From CAYNDB01 sp964395915 (lineage in GTDB: Bacteria; Nitrospinota_A; UBA7883; JAJRTC01), in contig CAYNDB010000087.1 of NCBI GenBank assembly GCA_964395915.1, positions 1-10,654 of the forward strand: a stretch of 10,654 bases of DNA, written 5' to 3'. Of the stretch, positions 1 to 7,605 are shown piece by piece (the stretch's first letter is position 1; the number at the start of each line of letters is the position of its first letter). The notes below the pieces were generated by a model. It was not told where the DNA came from. It ran no database searches and worked only from the letters and a program-made list of their open reading frames with translations. Both the position numbers and the translations under genes were made by a program.

Positions 1-2985
1 ATCCTTGATCTTCAGTATGGTCGAATATACTATCCGGTGCCTCTCCAGTTCACGGCCCTGCTCGTTCTGTATGATTATGCCACCGTTACGGTTCATGACC
101 ACAGCTTCACCGGTGATAGATTTTATCTGTTTGATATCGACAAACTTTACAATACCTTCCTTTTTCACCTTGAGAATCGCTTGTTCCACATCTCTTGAGG
201 CTGTGCCGCCAAGGTGGAATGTACGCATAGTAAGCTGTGTTCCAGGCTCCCCGATAGACTGCGCCGCTATAACGCCAACCGCTTCACCCATTTCAACTGT
301 ATCGCCGCTCGCCAGATTTCTCCCGTAGCATTTGATACATACGCCGTCTTTCGCCTCACAGGTGAGAACCGAACGTATTTTTACATGTTCTATACCGCGC
401 TCCTCGAAGAGCTTGATCGCTTTCTCCCCGATCTCCTCATTTGCATCAAGCAAAACCTCGTCGTTGAAAGGATCGATAACGTCTTCAAGGGCTGTTCGTC
501 CGAGTATACGCTCGCCAAGCTCCTGAATAACCTTACCACCCTCAATCAGAGCGTATATGTCTATGCCATTTAGAGTGCCGCAATCTTCTTCCAGTATAAT
601 GATATCCTGAGCGACATCGACAAGACGTCGAGTCAGATATCCTGAGTTTGCGGTTTTAAGAGCCGTATCCGCCAAACCTTTTCTGGCTCCGTGCGTTGAT
701 ATGAAATACTGAAGCACGGATAGCCCTTCACGGAAGTTTGCCGTAATAGGCGTTTCCATGATCTCGCCGGACGGCTTGGCCATAAGCCCGCGCATACCGG
801 CAAGCTGGCGTATCTGCTGACGCGACCCTCGCGCTCCGGACTCCGCCATGATGAAAATAGAGTTGAAATCCTCATTACCTGAAGAGCCGTTGACAATTCT
901 TTCATCCTGTCTCTCAAGCGTTTTAAACATCTCATGGGAAATAGTGTCTGAAACGTGCGCCCAAATATCGATGATCTTGTTATATCGCTCACCATGCGTG
1001 ATAAGCCCGCTATGATACTGGCTGTCAACCTTCGCCACTTCCTCGCGAGCCTTGTCAACCAGCTCGACTTTGTTATCCGGAATGAGCATGTTATCCATGG
1101 AGATTGAAATACCGGCTATTGTGGCAATATGGAAACCCATGTCTTTAAGGTCGTCAAGGAACTTGACGGTAGCGTTTCGTCCTTTGGTGGTAAAGCATTC
1201 ATACACAAGGTCCTGAAGTGACTTTTTCAACATCAGCTTGTTTGCCTTTTCAAAAGCCATTCCTTCAGGAAAAATCGTATAAAGCAACACCCTTCCGGCG
1301 GTAGTATCGTACACTTCCCCATCCACACGCACCCTTATGCGCGCGTTAAGTTCAACCTCGTCGTTATCATAGGCGACCATGACTTCCGAAACATCCGCAA
1401 AAGCCTTGTTCTCCCCTTTGGAGCCACCTTTTTCTTTTGTAAGGTAATAACAGCCGAGCACTATATCCTGCGAAGGCACGGCGATCGGTCTGCCATGAGC
1501 TGGTGACAAGATATTATTCACCGACATCATGAATAATTTCGCTTCCACCTGGGCCTCAAGCGAAAGAGGAATATGCACCGCCATCTGATCCCCGTCAAAG
1601 TCCGCGTTAAACGCCGCGCACACCAGAGGATGGAGCCTGATGGCTTTACCTTCAACAAGCACCGGCATGAAGGCCTGTATGCCAAGCCTGTGCAATGTCG
1701 GCGCGCGGTTTAACAGCACGGGATGGCCTTCCACCACTTCATCCAGCACTTCCCACACCTCTGGATATTCCTGATCAACCATCTTCTTGGCGCTTCTTAT
1801 TGTTGTCGCATACCCTTTCTGCTCAAGCTTATGGAAAATGAAAGGCTTGAACAGTTCCAGCGCCATTTTTTTCGGCAAGCCGCATTGATGAAATTTAAGC
1901 TCGGGACCAACAACAATAACTGAACGTCCAGAATAATCGACACGCTTGCCGAGCAGGTTCTGACGGAAGCGGCCCTGCTTGCCCTTGAGCATATCTGACA
2001 AAGACTTTAACGGCCGCTTGTTCGGACCTTTTAATGTCCTTCCGCGACGTCCATTGTCGAACAGGGCGGCGACGGCTTCCTGCAACATCCTTTTTTCGTT
2101 GCGGATAATAATATCCGGAGCCTTGAGCTCCTGTATTCTTTTAAGCCTGTTATTTCTATTGATAACACGGCGATAAAGATCGTTGAGATCCGATGTCGCA
2201 AACCGTCCTCCATCAAGCGGGACAAGCGGGCGAAGCTCCGGCGGTATCACCGGAACAACTTTCAGAATCATCCATTCTGGTTTGTTGCCGGATTTCTTGA
2301 AAGCCTCAATCACTTTCAGACGTTTCGCCAGTTTGCGCTGAGTCTGCTGTGAATTTGTTTTTTTCAAAGCTTCACGAAGCTCGATCGAAAGCTCTTCGAT
2401 ATCGATGCTACGGATAAGGTCGTTTATGGCCTCTGCCCCGATACCGGATTTGAACGCACCATCGCCATGCTCTTCCAACGCCCGACGATGCGCTTCCTCG
2501 CTCAAAATTTGTTTATACTTCAAGCCGGTGTCGCCCGGGTCTATGATTATGTATCCCTCGAAATAAATAATTTTCTCAAGATCACGCAGGGATATATCCA
2601 GGAAGTTGCCAATTCTGCTAGGCAGCCCCTTGAAAAACCATATGTGAGCCACGGGGCTTGCAAGCTCGATATGCCCCATTCTCTCCCGTCGAACCTTGGA
2701 AAGAATAACCTCGACGCCGCACTTTTCGCACACGATCCCCTTGTGCTTCATGCGCTTGTATTTTCCGCAAATACATTCCCAGTCCTTCACCGGGCCAAAT
2801 ATCTTTGCGCAGAAAAGGCCGTCACGCTCCGGTTTAAAGGTGCGATAGTTGATCGTCTCAGGTTTTTTTACTTCACCGAATGACCATGACCGGATTTTCT
2901 CCGGCGACGCCAAACGTATCCTGATGGCGTTAAAAAAAATGGGGTCTCTTGGTTTCTCTCCAAAGGAGCTACCGAACGTGTCCAA
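1..2985 (-). CDS. rpoC: DNA-directed RNA polymerase subunit beta' (3' end lies outside the window)
   Basis: Largest subunit of bacterial RNA polymerase; with beta it forms the catalytic cleft and supplies the Mg-binding aspartates. The frame is open from the TTG at 2985 to base 1 (995 codons, about 70% of a usual 1350-1400) with no stop or frameshift when read codon by codon. Visible marks: N-terminal zinc site C71, C73, C86, C89; active-site NADFDGDQM with D462, D464, D466; second zinc site C802, C876, C883, C886 with the same spacing as in E. coli; trigger-loop start GTQLTMRTFH at 915-924. Past that, the sequence continues as in proteins carrying the SI3 insertion, typical of proteobacteria and relatives. 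The TTG start is chosen because AGGAGA lies 7 nt upstream, an in-frame stop lies upstream at 3019-3021, and no nearby ATG exists. It follows rpoB by 83 nt. Confidence 0.98.
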   Translation of the reverse strand, partial: MDTFGSSFGEKPRDPIFFNAIRIRLASPEKIRSWSFGEVKKPETINYRTFKPERDGLFCAKIFGPVKDWECICGKYKRMKHKGIVCEKCGVEVILSKVRRERMGHIELASPVAHIWFFKGLPSRIGNFLDISLRDLEKIIYFEGYIIIDPGDTGLKYKQILSEEAHRRALEEHGDGAFKSGIGAEAINDLIRSIDIEELSIELREALKKTNSQQTQRKLAKRLKVIEAFKKSGNKPEWMILKVVPVIPPELRPLVPLDGGRFATSDLNDLYRRVINRNNRLKRIQELKAPDIIIRNEKRMLQEAVAALFDNGRRGRTLKGPNKRPLKSLSDMLKGKQGRFRQNLLGKRVDYSGRSVIVVGPELKFHQCGLPKKMALELFKPFIFHKLEQKGYATTIRSAKKMVDQEYPEVWEVLDEVVEGHPVLLNRAPTLHRLGIQAFMPVLVEGKAIRLHPLVCAAFNADFDGDQMAVHIPLSLEAQVEAKLFMMSVNNILSPAHGRPIAVPSQDIVLGCYYLTKEKGGSKGENKAFADVSEVMVAYDNDEVELNARIRVRVDGEVYDTTAGRVLLYTIFPEGMAFEKANKLMLKKSLQDLVYECFTTKGRNATVKFLDDLKDMGFHIATIAGISISMDNMLIPDNKVELVDKAREEVAKVDSQYHSGLITHGERYNKIIDIWAHVSDTISHEMFKTLERQDERIVNGSSGNEDFNSIFIMAESGARGSRQQIRQLAGMRGLMAKPSGEIMETPITANFREGLSVLQYFISTHGARKGLADTALKTANSGYLTRRLVDVAQDIIILEEDCGTLNGIDIYALIEGGKVIQELGERILGRTALEDVIDPFNDEVLLDANEEIGEKAIKLFEERGIEHVKIRSVLTCEAKDGVCIKCYGRNLASGDTVEMGEAVGVIAAQSIGEPGTQLTMRTFHLGGTASRDVEQAILKVKKEGIVKFVDIKQIKSITGEAVVMNRNGGIIIQNEQGRELERHRIVYSTILKIKD

Positions 2986-2992
2986 TGGCGCG

Positions 2993-2998
2993 TCTCCT
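2993..2998 (-). promoter_or_regulatory. Ribosome binding site deciding the rpoC TTG start
   Basis: AGGAGA lies 7 nt upstream of the TTG at 2985-2983. The first in-frame methionine of RpoC lies well inside the zinc-binding domain, so this site fixes the non-ATG start. E. coli rpoC also uses a non-ATG start (GTG, from memory). Confidence 0.8.
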
Positions 2999-3013
2999 AA
3001 TTTTGATTTTAGT

Positions 3014-3067
3014 AATATTCAAAATATTTATATCAGTCGGTCGCAAATCGTATTGTTAAATGCGACC
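3014..3067 (-). other. Paired inverted repeats in the rpoB-rpoC spacer
   Basis: Read on the transcribed strand, the arm GGTCGCA (3067-3061) begins one base after the rpoB stop codon. It is answered by TGCGACC (3045-3039) across a 15-base loop, a perfect 7-bp stem. Further down, AATATT (3028-3023) and AATATT (3019-3014) form a second, all A-T repeat with a 3-base loop. No T-run follows the first stem, so it does not look like an intrinsic terminator. A role in RNA processing, stability or beta/beta' balance is possible but is inference only. Confidence 0.55.
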
Positions 3068-3068
3068 T

Positions 3069-6000
3069 TCAAACTTTCTGTATCAGCTCAACATCCAGAG
3101 CAAGGGCTTGAAGCTCCTTGACAAGAACGTTAAATGACTCCGGCACACCAGGATGAAGCGAATGATCGCCTTTAACGATTGATTCATACATCCGCTTGCG
3201 CCCTTCCACGTCATCTGATTTGACGGTAAGCATTTCCTGCAATGTATACGCCGCTCCATAAGCCTCTAGCGCCCATACCTCCATCTCTCCAAGCCGCTGC
3301 CCGCCAAACTGCGCTTTACCTCCAAGTGGCTGCTGCGTGACAAGTGAATAAGGGCCGGTGGAACGGGCGTGAATCTTGTCNNNNNNNNNNNNNNNNNNNN
3401 NNNNNNNNNNNNNNNNNNNNNNNNNNNNNNNNNNNNNNNNNNNNNNNNNNNNNNNNNNNNNNNNNNNNNNNNNNNNNNNNCCGACGTTCATACGCGAAGG
3501 CACGCCCAACGGATTGAGAATGATGTCTATAGGAGACCCATCCTCCGCATAAGGCATATCCTCTTCTGGGACTATCACAGACACAACACCCTTGTTGCCG
3601 TGACGTCCCGCCATTTTATCTCCCACCTGCAGTTTCCTCTTGATGGCTATGTACACCTTCACCATCTTGATAACACCAGGAGCAAGCTCGTCGCCTTTTG
3701 AAAACTTCGTTATCAAGTCATCATATTTGGTTTTTATCTCTCCAATGACTTCTTTGATATCTTCTTGAACTCTCTTTACGCCATCCATCGCCTCAGAGTC
3801 AGTTACTGTAACATTCTCAAGGTTTCCACCGGAAAGCTCCGCAAGGATTTCTTTGGTCAGCTCACTGTTTATTGGCGCCACCACTTCCGAGCCGGACATC
3901 ACATCAACAGCGACTTTTTTACCAGCTAATACCGTTCTGATTTTATCGTCCCTTTCCATCCGGACGATTTCAATCTCCTGCGACATATCCTTGTCGAATC
4001 GAACCCGCTCCTCTTCCTCTATTTCAAGGGTGCGGCTGTCTTTTTCAGCGCCGCGACGCGAGAATACCTTAACGTTGATAACCGTCCCCTCGTTCCCGGG
4101 CGGAACGGTAAACGAAGTGTCGCGAACATCTCCGGCCTTTTCGCCGAAAATCGCTTTCAAAAGTTTTTCCTCCGGAGAAAGGAGCGTCTCGCCTTTGGGT
4201 GTGACCTTGCCGACAAGTATGTTGCCTGTCTTCACCTTGGCGCCAACCCTTATAATCCCCGATTCATCAAGATTCTTTAAAGCTTCTTCCGAAACATGCG
4301 GGATATCACGGGTTATATCCTCTTTCCCTTGCCTGGTATCACGAGCTTCCACATCGAACTCTTCTATATGAATCGATGTGAAGACATCTTCCCGGACAAG
4401 CCGTTCGGATATGATAATGGCATCCTCGAAGTTGTAGCCGTTCCACGGCATGAACGCCACCTTGACGTTGCGCCCCAGCGCAAGCTCGCCACGGTCAGTA
4501 GATTGGCCGTCCGCGATGACAGAGCCTTTCGACACATTCTGTCCCACAGTAACGATCGGAACCTGGTTGACGCATGTGTTCTGGTTGGAACGGTTGTACT
4601 TCGTCAAATTATATATTTTCACAGAAGACTTCTGCAAATCTTGCGTCTTTGCGCGTATGGCTACCCTGCTTGCGTCCACACTTATAACCGTGCCCTCTTC
4701 TTCCGCGACAACAACCGCGCCAGAGTCTTTCGCCGCGACAGATTCCATCCCCGTTCCTACAAACGGAGCTTCCGCTTTCATCAACGGGACAGCCTGACGT
4801 TGCATATTGGACCCCATCAAAGCTCTGTTTGCGTCATCGTTCTCAAGGAACGGGATCAATGCCGCGGCCACCGACACAAGCTGCTTTGGTGATACGTCCA
4901 TATAATTAACTTCATCCGGCGGCGCCATACGATACTCACCTTTACGGCGGCACTGTATGAGATCCATCACGAACCTGCCCTCGTCATCCAGCTTGGCGTT
5001 CGCCTGGGCGATGGTATGTTTGTCTTCGTCCATGGCGGAAAGATAATCGACCTGTTTGGTCACACGTCCATCTTCCACTTTCATGTATGGAGTCTCGATA
5101 AAACCGAAGTTGTTCACCCGCGCATACGTTGAAAGCGAGGAGATCAAGCCGATATTCGGCCCCTCAGGAGTTTCAATCGGACAGATACGGCCATAATGAC
5201 TGGGATGCACGTCCCGAACTTCAAACCCGGCGCGTTCACGTGTCAGCCCGCCCGGCCCAAGGGCGGAAAGGCGACGTTTGTGAGTAATGGAAGAAAGTGG
5301 ATTTGTCTGATCCATAAACTGAGAAAGCTGGCTCGACCCGAAAAACTCTTTGATCGCGGCCGTGACCGGCTTGGAATTAATAAGATCATGCGGCATGCAT
5401 GTCTCAAGGTCCATCATGTTCATCCGCTCCATGATAGCCTTCTCCATACGGACAAGACCCACACGGAACTGGTTCTCTACCGACTCACCCACAGAACGGA
5501 CACGGCGGTTGCTCAGATGGTCGATATCATCTACATGGCCAACTCCCCGACGCAAATCGAACAACACCTTTACGGTAAGTAAAATGTCTTCTTTTGTCAC
5601 CAGCCTCTGGCTTAAGGGATAGTCGAGATTAAGCCTGTTGTTCAACTTTAAACGACCGACCTCGGAAAGATCGTAACGCTTGGGATTAAAAAACAGGTTG
5701 TCGAACAACGTACGAGCGGTCTCCACAGTTGGCGGATCGCCAGGCCTCATACGTTTGCATATTTCCTTTAGCGCAGCTTCCTCTGATTCGACCTTATCTA
5801 CAAGCAAAGTGTCACGGATCGACGTGTCCTTAAACTGCTCGTCTATGATAATAATACCGAAAGATTCCATCTTTCTTGCGCGAACAATATTCAAGAATTC
5901 CGGTGTAATCGCGGCTCCAGCCTCCACTTGAATTTCGCCAGTCTCTTCGTCGACAATATCCTCGGCAAAAAACTTGCCAAGGAGGTCTTCATCTACAAGG

Positions 6001-6983
6001 TTTAATGTCTTAAGTCCGTATTTCTCAAACATCTTGGCGCTTTTCTTCGAAAGCTTCCTTCCGGCTTTAACTATCGTATCGCCGCTTTTCGGATCCTTTA
6101 CGTCATCATGAGCCTTGAAGCCCATCGATATCATTTCACGGCTTACGCCTATGGAAAACTCATCTTTGTCGATCTTGTAATATACATTCGTAGAATTATA
6201 AAAAAACTGCAGAAGCTCTTGCGAGCTGTATCCAAGCGCCTTGAGCAGAATCGTAGCAGGGAATTTGCGGCGTCTGTCGATCCTTGCATACAAAATTTCT
6301 TTTAAGTCAAACTCGAAATCAAGCCAGGAACCACGATATGGTATAAGCCTGGCTGAATAGTTGGAAATGCCTGAATGCGCTTTCGCCTTTTCTGTAGTAA
6401 AAAACGCTCCAGGGGACCTGTGCATCTGGCTGACCGCCACACGCTCGGTTCCATTGATAATAAAAGTGCCCGTATTGGTCATCAAAGGAATCTCGCCAAG
6501 ATATATCTTCTGTTCCTTGATTTCCCTTATGGAAACTTCGCCGGTCTCTTCATCTTTATTTGTTATGATCAACTGCACCATAATTTTCAAAGGATCGGCG
6601 AATGTCATACTTCGCTGAAGACATTCATGCTTATGAAATTTTTCCTTGTACCGAACTTCCTGACCGCAGGAGTTACAAATAACTCCGGGCCCGCCAAGGT
6701 CCATATACTCACCGCACTTACATTCCCATATCCCCAGTTCAAAGCCTTTATATTCCAGGGTTGCGGTATTGTTATAATCCGATATTGGAAACACGCCGGA
6801 AAAAACTTCATGCAACCCTTGCATCAAGCGTTTTTCGGGAGCTACGTTTCTTTGCAGAAACTTCTCATAAAAGCTTGTCTGAATCTCTAAAAGGTTGGGA
6901 ATATCTATTGCGGACGTAATTTTAGAAAAATCTATCCTATCGATAGGCTCTTTTCCTTTACGGTATGTCGCGGTATTGTTCAT
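3069..6983 (-). CDS. rpoB: DNA-directed RNA polymerase subunit beta, with assembly gap and an extra zinc-ribbon-like insert
   Basis: Second-largest RNA polymerase subunit, forming the other wall of the active cleft and the rifampicin pocket. Residues are numbered from the ATG at 6983. Recognisable blocks: the NGTERV region near 177-182; the rifampicin region GSSQLSQFMDQ onward at 549-575, with Q555, D558, H568 and S573 (E. coli Q513, D516, H526, S531) all unchanged, so rifampicin sensitivity would be expected; GDKMAGRHGNKG with K1123 and K1131 (E. coli K1065, K1073); and the C-terminal block around QQPLGGKAQFGGQR. Unusual: a four-cysteine insert at 88-106 (own entry). 100 N replace part of the C-terminal third (own entry), so the apparent 1304 residues is too short; about 1350-1400 is likely. 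GAGAGG lies 10 nt before this ATG and 7 nt before an in-frame TTG at 6986, which is an equally possible start. rplL lies 161 nt upstream. Confidence 0.97.
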   Translation of the reverse strand: MNNTATYRKGKEPIDRIDFSKITSAIDIPNLLEIQTSFYEKFLQRNVAPEKRLMQGLHEVFSGVFPISDYNNTATLEYKGFELGIWECKCGEYMDLGGPGVICNSCGQEVRYKEKFHKHECLQRSMTFADPLKIMVQLIITNKDEETGEVSIREIKEQKIYLGEIPLMTNTGTFIINGTERVAVSQMHRSPGAFFTTEKAKAHSGISNYSARLIPYRGSWLDFEFDLKEILYARIDRRRKFPATILLKALGYSSQELLQFFYNSTNVYYKIDKDEFSIGVSREMISMGFKAHDDVKDPKSGDTIVKAGRKLSKKSAKMFEKYGLKTLNLVDEDLLGKFFAEDIVDEETGEIQVEAGAAITPEFLNIVRARKMESFGIIIIDEQFKDTSIRDTLLVDKVESEEAALKEICKRMRPGDPPTVETARTLFDNLFFNPKRYDLSEVGRLKLNNRLNLDYPLSQRLVTKEDILLTVKVLFDLRRGVGHVDDIDHLSNRRVRSVGESVENQFRVGLVRMEKAIMERMNMMDLETCMPHDLINSKPVTAAIKEFFGSSQLSQFMDQTNPLSSITHKRRLSALGPGGLTRERAGFEVRDVHPSHYGRICPIETPEGPNIGLISSLSTYARVNNFGFIETPYMKVEDGRVTKQVDYLSAMDEDKHTIAQANAKLDDEGRFVMDLIQCRRKGEYRMAPPDEVNYMDVSPKQLVSVAAALIPFLENDDANRALMGSNMQRQAVPLMKAEAPFVGTGMESVAAKDSGAVVVAEEEGTVISVDASRVAIRAKTQDLQKSSVKIYNLTKYNRSNQNTCVNQVPIVTVGQNVSKGSVIADGQSTDRGELALGRNVKVAFMPWNGYNFEDAIIISERLVREDVFTSIHIEEFDVEARDTRQGKEDITRDIPHVSEEALKNLDESGIIRVGAKVKTGNILVGKVTPKGETLLSPEEKLLKAIFGEKAGDVRDTSFTVPPGNEGTVINVKVFSRRGAEKDSRTLEIEEEERVRFDKDMSQEIEIVRMERDDKIRTVLAGKKVAVDVMSGSEVVAPINSELTKEILAELSGGNLENVTVTDSEAMDGVKRVQEDIKEVIGEIKTKYDDLITKFSKGDELAPGVIKMVKVYIAIKRKLQVGDKMAGRHGNKGVVSVIVPEEDMPYAEDGSPIDIILNPLGVPSRMNVXXXXXXXXXXXXXXXXXXXXXXXXXXXXXXXXXXDKIHARSTGPYSLVTQQPLGGKAQFGGQRLGEMEVWALEAYGAAYTLQEMLTVKSDDVEGRKRMYESIVKGDHSLHPGVPESFNVLVKELQALALDVELIQKV
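3381..3480. other. Assembly gap: exactly 100 N inside rpoB
   Basis: A run of 100 N, the conventional placeholder for a gap of unknown size, separates the codons for GVPSRMNV(G) from those for DKIHARS. From memory the E. coli protein has about 130 residues between these motifs and B. subtilis about 77, so the real gap is probably 230-390 bases rather than 100. The reading frame stays open across it only because the placeholder length happens to fit. Confidence 0.97.
6621..6728 (-). other. Zinc-ribbon-like module inside RpoB, resembling the RpoC zinc-binding domain
   Basis: Covers RpoB residues W86 to C121. C88, C90, C103 and C106 form a CxC-12-CxxC pattern, followed by H117, H119 and C121. 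Aligned without gaps over 25 residues to RpoC W69-V93 of this window, 12 positions are identical: WEC.CG.Y, then G..C..CG.EV. In E. coli RpoB (from memory) only about 7 residues lie between the flanking LG and EC motifs; here there are 35, a net insertion of about 28. Zinc binding is inferred from the cysteine pattern. Confidence 0.85.
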
Positions 6984-6993
6984 CAATAATTAA

Positions 6994-6999
6994 CCTCTC
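6994..6999 (-). promoter_or_regulatory. Ribosome binding site of rpoB
   Basis: GAGAGG stands 10 nt before the ATG at 6983 and 7 nt before an in-frame TTG at 6986. ATG is preferred as the stronger codon, but the spacing suits TTG slightly better. The difference is one residue. Confidence 0.65.
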
Positions 7000-7147
7000 A
7001 GTTGGGCGCAACAGGCTGGGAGCCAAACGTCGGACCAGTAGCGTCAAAAGCCATTGGACAGTCGCAGACCGACACCATTAATTGTTTCAGCGTTAAAATA
7101 CTGGAAGATGAGCTCCAGCGGCTCTCCGGGAATTTCCGTTTCAAGCC

Positions 7148-7528
7148 TTATTTCACCTCCGCTGTGGCGCCGGCTTCTTCAAGCTGCGTTTTAATCTTCT
7201 CGGCTTCTTCAGGAGCGATTCCTTCTTTCACCGCTTTCGGAGCGTTATCCACAACTTCTTTCGCCTCTTTCAAGCCAAGGCCCGTAATTTCGCGTACCGC
7301 CTTGATAACCTGAATCTTTTTGTCACCAATAGAAGAGAGAATAACCGACACCTCGGTAGGCGCCTCATCTCCACCATCATCACCGCCACCTACTGGAGCC
7401 ACCGCCACTGCGGCGGGAGCCGATGCGGATACGCCCCACTCGTCTTCAAGCTCTTTGACAAAGCCTAACAGTTCATGAACAGGCATATTCTTCAAAAAAT
7501 CTTTTACATCATCCTTACTAGTAGCCAT
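7148..7528 (-). CDS. rplL: 50S ribosomal protein L7/L12
   Basis: Stalk protein that forms dimers on L10 and recruits EF-Tu, EF-G and other GTPase factors to the ribosome. The 126 residues match the usual length of about 120-130. Residues 1-33 are the dimerising helical N domain (ending EDEWGVS). About 35-57 is a flexible hinge that begins Ala/Pro/Val-rich but ends in a glycine/aspartate stretch, GGGDDGGDE, rather than the more usual all-Ala/Pro hinge. From about 59 on is the factor-binding C domain, with KIQVIKAVREITGLGLKEAK. I chose the ATG at 7528, 10 nt after a strong AGGAGG. An in-frame TTG two codons earlier (7534) would be only 4 nt from that site. It lies 77 nt after rplJ and 161 nt before rpoB. 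The strong binding site fits the need for several copies of L7/L12 per L10. Confidence 0.98.
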   Translation of the reverse strand: MATSKDDVKDFLKNMPVHELLGFVKELEDEWGVSASAPAAVAVAPVGGGDDGGDEAPTEVSVILSSIGDKKIQVIKAVREITGLGLKEAKEVVDNAPKAVKEGIAPEEAEKIKTQLEEAGATAEVK

Positions 7529-7538
7529 TTTCAAACAT

Positions 7539-7544
7539 CCTCCT
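7539..7544 (-). promoter_or_regulatory. Strong ribosome binding site of rplL
   Basis: AGGAGG is the best Shine-Dalgarno match in the window. It lies 10 nt before the ATG at 7528 and only 4 nt before the in-frame TTG at 7534, favouring the ATG. Confidence 0.8.
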
Positions 7545-7588
7545 ATATATGCTAATTTAATATACTGATTTATATTTTATACTTCATG

Positions 7589-7605
7589 AAAAACAGGACG
7601 CCCTG
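7589..7605 (-). terminator. Small stem-loop with T-run directly after rplJ (possible attenuator)
   Basis: On the transcribed strand CAGG (7605-7602), loop GCGT, CCTG (7597-7594) is followed at once by five T. It starts on the base after the rplJ TAG stop. A G-T wobble can extend the stem to 5 bp if the stop codon's G is used. The stem is short for an efficient intrinsic terminator, and rplL downstream must be highly expressed, so partial attenuation or an RNA-processing role is more plausible than full termination. Confidence 0.35.

Noticed and set aside
633..1058. Minus-strand open frame of 141 codons inside rpoC
   Set aside because: It is out of frame with rpoC. The rpoC frame reads through the same bases without a stop and gives conserved beta' sequence.
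2983..2985. TTG start codon of rpoC as a sign of gene damage
   Set aside because: A good AGGAGA at 7 nt and full N-terminal similarity to beta' make it a normal alternative start; non-ATG starts are known for rpoC elsewhere.
3366..3497. A frameshift or pseudogene in rpoB at the N run
   Set aside because: Both flanks are well-conserved beta sequence in the same frame, and the interruption is an exact 100-N placeholder, so it is an assembly gap and not a lesion.
4296..4892. Plus-strand open frames of 100-198 codons opposite rpoB (also at 3853-4371, 6375-6890) and opposite rpoC (2467-2883)
   Set aside because: They lie antisense to conserved rpoB and rpoC codons, have no recognisable motifs or ribosome binding sites, and are expected shadows of a long coding strand.
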